From Saccharopolyspora oryzae (lineage in GTDB: Bacteria > Actinomycetota > Actinomycetes > Mycobacteriales > Pseudonocardiaceae), in NCBI RefSeq assembly GCF_027853915.1, contig NZ_JAQGLA010000018.1, positions 35,932 to 99,931 on the forward strand: a stretch of 64,000 nucleotides of DNA. The letters run 5' to 3'. The notes beneath the pieces are model-generated. The model worked only from the letters and a program-made list of their open reading frames with translations. It was not told where the DNA came from and made no database searches. Both the position numbers and the translations under genes were made by a program. Shown piece after piece: positions 55,970-64,000 of this stretch (position 1 is its first letter; each line of letters opens with the position of its first letter).

Positions 55970-56758
55970 GTGCCGCGTCGGCTCTGGCTGTTGTTATGCC
56001 CTGCGCTCACCCTGGTCGCGTCGTGCGCGACCCCCACGCCCCCGCGGGTGGCCGAGTCGCCGTTCTCGCCGCCCACGGCGACCGCCCCGCCGGACCGCGG
56101 CATCGAGCCCCCCGAAGTGCAACTGCTCCAACCGGGCGGCCCGCCGCTGCCCCCGTCGCAACGACCGCAAGGCCAGCTCGCGAACTGGTCCGAGTCGATG
56201 GCCGACGAGCTCAACATCCCGCGCGCCGCTCTGCAGGCCTACGGCTACGCGCAGCGCTCCATCGAGGACAGCATCCCCGGCTGCGGCATCAGCTGGACGC
56301 TGCTGGCCGGCATCGGCTCGGTCGAATCCAGCCACGGCCGGCACGGCGGGGCCAGGCTCGACGAGACCGGCCGTCCCAGCACGCCGATCATCGGGCTGCC
56401 GCTGGACGGCAGCGACGGCGTCAAGAAGATCCCGGACACCGACGGCGGCGAGCTCGACGGCGACCGGCAGTGGGACCGGGCCGTCGGCCCGCTGCAGTTC
56501 ATCCCGACCACCTGGAACGACTGGAAGGTCGACGCGGACGGCGACGGGGTGGCCGACCCGCAGGACATCGACGACGCGGCCCTCGCGGCGGGCCGCTACC
56601 TCTGCAGCGCGGGCGGCGACCTGACCGACGCCGAAGGCTTCTGGAAGGCCCTGCTGACCTACAACCAGAGCCGCGACTACGGCCAGGAAGTCCTGAACTG
56701 GGCCGACCACTACGGCCGATCCAGCCACCAGATCCCCGCAGTCGCCAGCGGCCGGTAG
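55970..56758 (+). CDS. Lytic murein transglycosylase lipoprotein (LpqU-like)
   Basis: A 262-aa lipoprotein from GTG 55970 with GGGAGG 7 nt upstream; signal VPRRLWLLLCPALTLVASCA. After a Pro-rich linker, the transglycosylase domain (SLT_2 type) has the catalytic Glu in GIGSVESSHGRHGG near residue 118, AVGPLQFIPTTWNDWKVDAD and DDAALAAGRYLCSAGGDL. It cuts glycan strands with formation of anhydromuramyl ends. Position after mazG and before eno matches the lpqU location in Mycobacterium. Confidence 0.9.
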   Translation: MPRRLWLLLCPALTLVASCATPTPPRVAESPFSPPTATAPPDRGIEPPEVQLLQPGGPPLPPSQRPQGQLANWSESMADELNIPRAALQAYGYAQRSIEDSIPGCGISWTLLAGIGSVESSHGRHGGARLDETGRPSTPIIGLPLDGSDGVKKIPDTDGGELDGDRQWDRAVGPLQFIPTTWNDWKVDADGDGVADPQDIDDAALAAGRYLCSAGGDLTDAEGFWKALLTYNQSRDYGQEVLNWADHYGRSSHQIPAVASGR

Positions 56759-56805
56759 CTCCGCCGGTCTGCTCCGCGACCGCTGGTTTCAGCCGCGACT
56801 GAACA

Positions 56806-56864
56806 CAGTTTCAATTGAAACTGCACATCCCAGGCACGGCGGATCGCAGTTTCAATTGAAACTG
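56806..56864. repeat. Phased palindrome pair (A element), copy 4
   Basis: CAGTTTCAATTGAAACTG starts at 56806 and 56847, 41 bp apart, with a 23-bp spacer containing CAGGCACGGCGGATC. Unlike most other copies it lies between two genes on the same strand (two transglycosylases), in a 180-bp gap. Confidence 0.9.
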
Positions 56865-56937
56865 CGGGTCTCGAGGTGTGGACCATCCGCCGGGCGGAGG
56901 CTGGAAAGTCGGGCCTACTGCCGAGTAGCCTGTCCCG

Positions 56938-57765
56938 GTGATCAGGAACACTTCCGGCGTGGTCGCCGCACTCGGGCGGTTGGCCACCGCGTTCGGGCTG
57001 CTGGCCGCGATGGTCGTCGGAGTCGCTCTGATCAACGTCCTCGGCGCGCCGTCGTCGGCACCGTGGGCGGGACCGCCGGTCGAGCGAGAACCCGAGCCCG
57101 CGCCGGTGGAGCCGGGTTCGACCGCGCCCCCCGTGGAAGAGCCGCTGCCGCAGTCCATCCCCGGCGTCGACCCGGGCCAGCTCGAACCGGGCGCGGACCC
57201 GGTGCGCAAGTGGGCCGACGAGGTCGCGACCGTGGTCGACATCCCGGCGCGCGCGATCGTCTCCTACGTCAACGCGGACCTGGCGATGCGCCAGCACCAG
57301 CCCGCCTGCCGGATCTCCTGGGCGACGCTCGCCGGCATCGGGCGGATCGAGTCCAACCACGGCCGCTTCGCCGGGCGGATCCTGCGGGAGGACGCCCGAT
57401 CGTCCAGCCCGATCATCGGGGTGCCGCTCAACGGCGGGCCAGGCGTCCGCGAGATCCCGGACACCGACGGCGGCCTGCTCGACGGCGACGTGGTGCACGA
57501 CCGGGCGGTCGGGCCGATGCAGTTCATCCCGGGGACCTGGCGGAAGTGGGCCACCGACGGCAACGGCGACGGCATCGGCGACCCGCAGAACCTGGACGAC
57601 GCCGCGGTCTCGGCAGCCCGCTACCTCTGCGCCAGCGGCCGCGACATGACCACCGGAACCGGCTGGTGGGCAGGCGTGATGACCTACAACAACTCGGTCG
57701 AGTACGCACAGAAGGTCTTCGCGCTCGCCGAGACGTACGCGGAAGCCGGCAACCGCCGCCGCTGA
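56938..57765 (+). CDS. Lytic murein transglycosylase, second copy
   Basis: A 275-aa paralogue of the preceding enzyme, with an N-terminal membrane segment LATAFGLLAAMVVGVALINV rather than a lipobox. A Pro/Glu-rich linker (REPEPAPVEPGSTAPP) leads to the catalytic domain: Glu in GIGRIESNHGRFAG near residue 137, DRAVGPMQFIPGTWRKWATD and DDAAVSAARYLCASGRDM. It is one of three such enzymes in the window. The A element lies just upstream. The TPR gene downstream is on the opposite strand with only 5 bp between stops. Confidence 0.9.
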   Translation: MIRNTSGVVAALGRLATAFGLLAAMVVGVALINVLGAPSSAPWAGPPVEREPEPAPVEPGSTAPPVEEPLPQSIPGVDPGQLEPGADPVRKWADEVATVVDIPARAIVSYVNADLAMRQHQPACRISWATLAGIGRIESNHGRFAGRILREDARSSSPIIGVPLNGGPGVREIPDTDGGLLDGDVVHDRAVGPMQFIPGTWRKWATDGNGDGIGDPQNLDDAAVSAARYLCASGRDMTTGTGWWAGVMTYNNSVEYAQKVFALAETYAEAGNRRR

Positions 57766-57770
57766 GCTGG

Positions 57771-58148
57771 TCAGAGGCCCTTGGTGGCGATGTGGGCGTT
57801 GATCTCGCCGAGCGCTTCCTGGTAGGCCGGGTCCGGGTACATCATCGCGGCCAGCCTGATCTGGGCGCGGGCCTCCTGGAGGCGGCCCTGGCGCTGCAGG
57901 GTCCGGCCCAGGACCAGCCGGGCGTAGTGGTCGGACGGGTCGAAGTCCAGGACCCGGAGGAACGCGCGTTCCGCGCGGCGCAGCTGGGCGGAGAAGTAGT
58001 ACGCGCGGCCCAGCAGCAGCTGCACGCTGGGCTTGTCGGGGTCGACGTCGAGCACCGGTTCGAGGACGCGCAGGGCCTCGAGCGGGCGGCGCTGGCCGAG
58101 CAGCTCCTCTGCTCGGCGGAACGCTTCGACAGTGCTTTCGGTCGTCAT
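57771..58148 (-). CDS. Small TPR-repeat protein
   Basis: A 125-aa protein with about three tetratricopeptide units (VEAFRRAEELLGQRRPLEAL, AQLRRAERAFLRVLDFDPSD, RTLQRQGRLQEARAQIRLAA). No signal peptide. It starts MTTEST at 58148 and is divergent from eno, with a 283-bp gap. Likely a protein-interaction adaptor; partner unknown. Confidence 0.85.
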   Translation of the reverse strand: MTTESTVEAFRRAEELLGQRRPLEALRVLEPVLDVDPDKPSVQLLLGRAYYFSAQLRRAERAFLRVLDFDPSDHYARLVLGRTLQRQGRLQEARAQIRLAAMMYPDPAYQEALGEINAHIATKGL

Positions 58149-58407
58149 GGCGGCGACAACGTTACGTGCCGATCCGGTGTTCCGAGACGTCCGACCGGAT
58201 GGTCTTGGGCGCCGGATCCAGGCCTCCCGGCACGAACATCGGCCGAACGGCGGGTTGCCGGATGGGGGCGAATCGGGCGGCCTGATCGCGAGGCGTGCGA
58301 GTCTCCGGCGGCCGTGCTACCGGCCCGGTTAGGCTCGTAGGCGGTCGTCGGGCGTTCGGCCGGTTCGCCGCGCGCGGGAACGCCGCGGCGGTCCGCTTCG
58401 TCCATAG

Positions 58408-59718
<1,311 letters not shown>

Positions 59719-59721
59719 GCC

Positions 59722-60261
59722 ATGCCGGTCGGGCGCGCATCGGATCCGCGGCGGCGCAGCCAGGGGGAGACCCCGGCTCAGCGCCGGGCCGAGCGCGCCC
59801 GCCGCAACGCCAGCCGGGGCAAGAGCACCGGTAAGCGGCCGGGGCGGCAGACGTCGTCCCGGCCGCGCTCCCGGCCCGGCACCGGGGGAGCTTTCAAGCT
59901 CTCCTCGACGCGTCGGGCGGCGGGCCTGGCCATGCTGTTCTGCGTGATGGCGCTGAGCGTTTCGGTGCCGCTGCGCACGTACATGAGCCAGCGCGCCGAC
60001 CTGGCTGCGCAGGAGCAGCAGCGAACTGAGCTGCAGCAGCAGGTCAGCGATCTGGAGAAGCGCAAGGAAGAGCTCTCCGACCCGGCCCAGCTGGAGGCCG
60101 AGGCGCGGGCCAGGTTCGGGTACGTCCGGCCCGGCGAGACGCCCTACATCGTGGAGGCGCCCATCGCGCCGGCTCCGCCACCGCCTCCCGCGGAATCCGC
60201 CGACAGCGGACTGCCGTGGTACGAAGAGCTCTGGAATTCTGTTGTGGGGAAGGGATCTTGA
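59722..60261 (+). CDS. FtsB/DivIC-type septum formation initiator protein
   Basis: A 179-aa single-pass membrane protein. A basic, low-complexity cytoplasmic region of ~65 residues (RAERARRNASRGKSTGKRPG) precedes one membrane segment (RRAAGLAMLFCVMALSVSVP). Then comes an extracellular coiled coil (EQQRTELQQQVSDLEKRKEE) and the conserved ARARFGYVRPGETPYIV, and a Pro-rich tail. Such proteins join FtsL and FtsQ in the divisome. It is between eno and the DUF501 gene, the order seen in M. tuberculosis (Rv1023-Rv1025). Confidence 0.9.
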   Translation: MPVGRASDPRRRSQGETPAQRRAERARRNASRGKSTGKRPGRQTSSRPRSRPGTGGAFKLSSTRRAAGLAMLFCVMALSVSVPLRTYMSQRADLAAQEQQRTELQQQVSDLEKRKEELSDPAQLEAEARARFGYVRPGETPYIVEAPIAPAPPPPPAESADSGLPWYEELWNSVVGKGS

Positions 60262-60764
60262 CGTTGAACTCGGGTGCGCCGGTGATCAGCGACGCCGACC
60301 GGGAGTGCATCCGGCGACAGCTGGGGCGTCCGCCACGCGGGCTGCACGCCATCGCGGCGCGCGACGCGGCGGGTGAGCCGACCGTGGTGCAGACCTGGCC
60401 GCGGCTGGAGGACGGCACCCCCTTCCCGACGCTGTACTACTTGACCTCCCCGCAGCTCACCGCGCACGCCTCGACCTTCGAGGCCGAAGGCCTGATGCGC
60501 GAGATGCAGGACCGCTTGGCCACCGACGAGGAGCTGGCGGCGCACTACAGCCGGGCGCACGACTCCTACCTGGCGGAGCGCAACGCGCTGGAGTCCCTGG
60601 GCACCGAGGTCAGCGCGGGGGGCATGCCGGACCGCGTGAAGTGCCTCCACGTGCACATCGCCCACGCCCTGGCCAAGGGCCCCGGCGTGAACCCCTTCGG
60701 CGACGAGGCGATCGACCTCATCGCCGAGCGCTGGCCCGAACACCGCTACTTGCTCAACCGCTGA
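60258..60764 (+). CDS. DUF501 family protein
   Basis: A 168-aa cytoplasmic protein, homologue of mycobacterial Rv1025. The start is uncertain: TTG at 60258 overlaps the preceding stop, and TTG at 60264 has GGGAAGGGA at better spacing. The family body is clear: RRQLGRPPRGLHAIAARDAA, TWPRLEDGTPFPTLYYLTSP, and DRVKCLHVHIAHALAKGPGV with conserved Cys and His residues. In Mycobacterium the next gene is ppx; here the operon stops and is followed by a B element. Confidence 0.88.
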   Translation: MTLNSGAPVISDADRECIRRQLGRPPRGLHAIAARDAAGEPTVVQTWPRLEDGTPFPTLYYLTSPQLTAHASTFEAEGLMREMQDRLATDEELAAHYSRAHDSYLAERNALESLGTEVSAGGMPDRVKCLHVHIAHALAKGPGVNPFGDEAIDLIAERWPEHRYLLNR

Positions 60765-60825
60765 CCCCGGACCGTCCTGTTCGGACCTTCGACACTCCGC
60801 CCCTCGTTCCGCGGCCTTCGGCGGT

Positions 60826-60873
60826 CCGCAAATTCAATGGAAATCAGAGGTCTGATTTCCATTGAATTTGCGG
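60826..60873. repeat. B element, copy 3, perfect 23-bp arms
   Basis: Arms begin CCGCAAATTCAATGGAAATC and pair perfectly over 23 bp around GG. It starts 61 bp after the DUF501 stop. The following ~50 bp match those after the B element at 43768. The remaining gap 60874-61003 has no gene. Confidence 0.92.
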
Positions 60874-61003
60874 AAGTTCTCCACAGGCCGGACGACCTGT
60901 CCACATGCGTCGGTGTGTCGGGTACCGACACACCGGTGGACCGCACGTTCTGTTGGTGGGCAGCACCTAGACCCGGAGGGTGCGGGTTGTCAAGTTGAAA
61001 CCA

Positions 61004-61062
61004 CAGTTTCAATTGAAACTGCGGAACCCAGGCACGGCGGATCACAGTTTCGATTGAAACTG
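61004..61062. repeat. Phased palindrome pair (A element), copy 5
   Basis: CAGTTTCAATTGAAACTG at 61004 and a variant with one changed base (CAGTTTCGATTGAAACTG) at 61045, 41 bp apart, spacer with CAGGCACGGCGGAT. It lies 16 bp after the stop of the convergent acyl-CoA dehydrogenase gene. Confidence 0.9.
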
Positions 61063-61078
61063 TGGTCTCCGGTGGGAC

Positions 61079-62692
61079 TCAGCGGGTTGGGGCGATGCGG
61101 TCCACCAGGGTTCTCGGGTTGGGGATCGGGGTTGCGCCGAAGGTCCGGGTTGCCGGGCCCAGGCGGGTTGTCGCGAAGGACTCCGCGACGTGGGTCGGCG
61201 CGTGGCGGAGGAGCAGTGAGGTCTGGAGCGTGAGGGCCAGGAGTTCGGCCAGGGCTCGGGCTCGTTCCGGGGCCGGGGAGTCCAGCTCGGTCCGGAGGCG
61301 GTGCAGGGCCGTGTCGTAGTGGGGGTTCGCGCCGGACGCCGGGGCCAGTTCCGCCTCCAGTGCGTCCCTTGTGGACGGTTGTTTCGCCAGGGCGCGGATG
61401 AGGTCCAGGGCCGTCACGTTGCCCGAGCCCTCCCAGATCGACATCAGCGGTGCCTCGCGGTACAGGCGGGGCATGCCGGATTCCTCGACGTAACCGTTGC
61501 CGCCCAGGCATTCCAGGGCTTCCGCGACCACGGCGGGCGCGCGCTTGCAGACGTAGAACTTCGCCGCGGGCAGCGCCAGGCGCAGCAGGTCGTGCTCGCC
61601 CTGCTCCACCGCCGCGGCCAGCCGCATCGCCAGCGTCGTCGCCGCCTCGGACTCCAGCGCCAGGTCGGCCAGCACGTTCTGCATCAGCGGGAGGTCCACC
61701 AGGCGTTCGCCGAAGGCGCTGCGGTGCTGGACGTGGTGGGCCGCTTCGGACAGCGCGATGCGGATGTTGGCGGCCGAGCCCAGCACGCAGTCCAGCCTGG
61801 TCATCGACACCATCTCGATGATGCAGCGGACGCCGCGGCCCTCTTCGCCGATCAGGTGGCCGATCGCGCCGGTGTACTCGATCTCCGCCGAGGCGTTGGA
61901 CTTGTTGCCCAGCTTGTCCTTCAGCCGCTGCAACCGGATCCCGTTGCGGCTGCCGTCCGGCAGCACCCGCGGCACCAGGAAGCAGCTCAACCCGCCGGGC
62001 GTCTGCGCCAAGGTCAGGAACACGTCGTTCATCGGCGCCGAGGTGAACCACTTGTGCCCGACGAGCCGGTAGGTGCCGTCGGCGAGCCGCTCGGCGGTCG
62101 TGGTGTTGGCGCGCACGTCCGAGCCGCCCTGCTTCTCGGTCATCGACATGCCCGCCAGCAGCGCCGACTTCTCCGCGGGCGGCCGCAGCCCGAACTCGTA
62201 GCCCGTCGCGGCGAGCTTCGGCACGTACTCGGCGGCCAGCTCCGGGTTGTAGCGCAGCGCGGGCACCGCCGAGTACGTCATCGAGATCGGGCAGCTGTGC
62301 CCGGGCTCGACCTGCGACCACAGGTAGAAACCGGCAGCTCGGCGCAGGTGCGCACCGGGGCATTGCGTCCACGGCGCGGCGTGCAGCCCGTGCGCGATGG
62401 CGCGCGACATCAGCCAGTGCCAGGACGGGTGGAACTCGACCTCGTCGATCCGGTTCCCGTAGCGGTCGTGGGTGCGCAGCTGCGGCGGGTGCTCGTTGGC
62501 GAGCCGACCGTGCTCCCGCGCCTCCTCCGAACCGGCCTCCCTGGCCAGCCCGGTGAGGTCGCCGACGGCGTAGCGGGTCAGCGCCGAGCCCAGCGCCGGA
62601 TCGCAGGCCAGCGGGTCGAATCCGGACAGCGGCGGTGGCTGGTTCTCCACCTGGTGGGTGCCGAACGCGGCCGGCTCGTGGATGAGCGTCAT
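61079..62692 (-). CDS. AidB-like acyl-CoA dehydrogenase family protein
   Basis: A 537-aa flavoprotein, longer than ordinary acyl-CoA dehydrogenases and resembling AidB, the alkylation-response protein. Matches include RYGNRIDEVEFHPSWHWLMS, HAAPWTQCPGAHLRRAAGFY, GMSMTEKQGGSDVRANTTTA, and CLGGNGYVEESGMPRLYREA with SIWEGSGNVTALDLIRAL. AidB binds DNA and protects it from alkylation; whether this homologue does so is not known. The start MTLIHEPAAFGTH is at 62692. It is monocistronic and convergent with the DUF501 operon. Confidence 0.9.
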   Translation of the reverse strand: MTLIHEPAAFGTHQVENQPPPLSGFDPLACDPALGSALTRYAVGDLTGLAREAGSEEAREHGRLANEHPPQLRTHDRYGNRIDEVEFHPSWHWLMSRAIAHGLHAAPWTQCPGAHLRRAAGFYLWSQVEPGHSCPISMTYSAVPALRYNPELAAEYVPKLAATGYEFGLRPPAEKSALLAGMSMTEKQGGSDVRANTTTAERLADGTYRLVGHKWFTSAPMNDVFLTLAQTPGGLSCFLVPRVLPDGSRNGIRLQRLKDKLGNKSNASAEIEYTGAIGHLIGEEGRGVRCIIEMVSMTRLDCVLGSAANIRIALSEAAHHVQHRSAFGERLVDLPLMQNVLADLALESEAATTLAMRLAAAVEQGEHDLLRLALPAAKFYVCKRAPAVVAEALECLGGNGYVEESGMPRLYREAPLMSIWEGSGNVTALDLIRALAKQPSTRDALEAELAPASGANPHYDTALHRLRTELDSPAPERARALAELLALTLQTSLLLRHAPTHVAESFATTRLGPATRTFGATPIPNPRTLVDRIAPTR

Positions 62693-62900
62693 GACCGGAG
62701 AGTAGGCAGTTCCGGCCCGGTGAGCGGGAGATCGGCGGATCGCACCGCCCGGACGGAGCAGTCCGGGGCGTCACCGGCCGAGCCGAGGCCCAACGGACGG
62801 GTGACGTCCGGGCTCGCCACCCGGCGATCGTCCACCCGGTGGTGTATCCAGGAGGCCATCCGAATTTCGGGGTGAACGGTCCAGGTCGGGGGATGGACTA

Positions 62901-64000
62901 GTGACGGCTCGCAACAAGCGCCACGGAAAGCACATGTGGAAAACGGCTCCGCTCATCAGCGGGGAGTCCAGGAACCGGGCGCGGAGGTGGGTCGCGGTCA
63001 CCGCGCTGACCCCTGCGCTGCTGCTCCCGGTGACGCTGTTCGGGGCGTCGAGCTCCTTCCTGGCGGCGCCGCAGGCCCCACCGGGGAGGACCGATCTGCG
63101 GGAGCTGGGCGTCACCGGGAACCTGCCGCAGGCCAAGAAGCCCAGCAAGGACCTGCTCGGTCAGGCAGGTGATCCGAAAGAGCTGGCCAGCGGTTCCGGC
63201 CGGAGCCTGGACCTGCCCAGCGGGACGCTCGGCATCCCGGACACCGTGCTCAACGCCTACCGGCAGGCCGCCGACCTGGAGGACCAGCGCAATCCGGGTT
63301 GCGGGCTGCACTGGTCGGTGCTGGCGTCGATCGGCCGCATCGAATCGGGCCACGCCCGCTCCGGCAGCGTCGACGTGCTGGGCACGACACCCCGCGCGAT
63401 CCTCGGGCCCCGGCTGTCCGGCGGACCCGGGGTCGCGGCGATCCTGGACACCGACGGCGGCGCGCTCGACGGCGATCCGGTGTGGGACCGGGCAGTCGGG
63501 CCGATGCAGTTCATCCCGTCGACCTGGCGGAAGTTCGCGGTGGACGGCAACCGCGACGGGGTCGCCAGCCCGCACAACGTGCACGACGCCGCCGCGGCAG
63601 CGGGGCAGTACCTGTGCAGCTCCGGCGGCGACCTGCGCAATCCGCGCGACCTCGCGACGGCGGTGTTCCGCTACAACCACTCCGAGAGCTACGTGCGCAC
63701 GGTGCTGATCTGGGCGACGGCCTACGCGAACGGCGCGCTGCCGACGCCGTCGGAGCTCTCGCCCGCGGTCGATGACGTGCTCGCGGGCGAGCGCCTGCCG
63801 GACGGTCCCGCAGTGCTGGCCATGCCTGAGGTGCCGGCACCGGCGCCGTCTGCTGCACAACCGCCGCCGACGGAATCCGCAGCGCCCTCGACTCCGCCAG
63901 GGGAGCTGCCGCCGGTCGCCAGTGGAGCGTTGCCGCACGAGCCCGGCGAGGTGAGCGTCGCGCCGCCGTCGGTCACGGAACCGACGCCGCCGAACCTGAC
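62901..64000 (+). CDS. Lytic murein transglycosylase, third copy, 3' end cut by the window
   Basis: A reading frame from GTG 62901 (VTARNKRHGKHMWKTAPLIS), with GGGGGATGGA upstream, open to the window end (366 codons). An N-terminal basic/hydrophobic segment WVAVTALTPALLLPVTLFGA serves for export. The SLT_2 domain follows, with catalytic Glu in IGRIESGHARSG near residue 145, DRAVGPMQFIPSTWRKFAVD and HDAAAAAGQYLCSSGGDLRN, then a long Pro/Ala/Ser-rich tail that could span the cell wall. Similar in its core to the two enzymes at 55970 and 56938. Confidence 0.9.
   Translation, partial: MTARNKRHGKHMWKTAPLISGESRNRARRWVAVTALTPALLLPVTLFGASSSFLAAPQAPPGRTDLRELGVTGNLPQAKKPSKDLLGQAGDPKELASGSGRSLDLPSGTLGIPDTVLNAYRQAADLEDQRNPGCGLHWSVLASIGRIESGHARSGSVDVLGTTPRAILGPRLSGGPGVAAILDTDGGALDGDPVWDRAVGPMQFIPSTWRKFAVDGNRDGVASPHNVHDAAAAAGQYLCSSGGDLRNPRDLATAVFRYNHSESYVRTVLIWATAYANGALPTPSELSPAVDDVLAGERLPDGPAVLAMPEVPAPAPSAAQPPPTESAAPSTPPGELPPVASGALPHEPGEVSVAPPSVTEPTPPNL

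Noticed and set aside
62693..62900. Riboswitch (c-di-AMP type) upstream of the third transglycosylase
   Set aside because: Such riboswitches precede wall-hydrolase genes in actinobacteria, but this leader is only ~200 bp and I could not find the conserved core.

Overview
The window is very GC-rich DNA with actinobacterial codon use, many GTG starts and strong GGAGG-type ribosome binding sites. Gene content and order point to a filamentous actinomycete of the Pseudonocardiaceae, most like Saccharopolyspora. This rests on family recognition and synteny, not on a database search. I saw no rRNA, tRNA, transposase, phage genes or true CRISPR array.

Layout. 1-5391: a truncated TPR gene, a GH25 muramidase and tex. 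5733-18644 is accessory: two paralogous genes of unknown function flank an IclR-hydantoinase-OPT transporter operon, followed by a frameshifted orphan gene, a SMI1/KNR4 protein, and an XRE regulator/HExxH peptidase/membrane protein operon. 18851-23581 is an MFS-CaiB-like-acyl-CoA dehydrogenase-LysR operon. 23590-28682 (minus strand) holds a PAP2-like protein, a MerR regulator, a YchJ-like protein, an AbiEi-like protein bounded by two identical 48-bp palindromes, and a copper amine oxidase. 29138-31395 is a CitA/CitB-type two-component system. 31771-37334 holds superoxide dismutase, a DUF574 methyltransferase, an acyltransferase, an S37 peptidase and a coiled-coil protein. 37606-43470 is a choline-to-glycine-betaine cluster (TetR, betaine aldehyde dehydrogenase, permease, choline oxidase). 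43985-50753 holds a sugar dehydrogenase lipoprotein, mfd and a BCCT transporter. 50787-52932 is a ferredoxin-P450-TetR unit. 53058-64000 is mostly actinobacterial core: SurA-like lipoprotein, mazG, lytic transglycosylases, eno, divIC-like and DUF501 genes, then an AidB-like acyl-CoA dehydrogenase and a third transglycosylase that runs off the end.

The most unusual feature is non-coding. Five intergenic sites carry copies of the palindrome CAGTTTCAATTGAAACTG, 12 in all. Six of the seven neighbouring copy pairs are exactly 41 bp apart, separated by a conserved 23-bp spacer found in both orientations. Three of the sites also carry a longer inverted repeat with the related core TTTCAATGGAAA. A second repeat class is a set of GTGAGT-stem hairpins placed like terminators after stop codons.

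Functional themes are osmoprotection (choline oxidase, betB and BCCT), oxidative metabolism of amines and acyl-CoAs, peptidoglycan remodelling (one GH25 and three transglycosylases), and several small genes resembling orphan immunity or defence genes without partner toxins.
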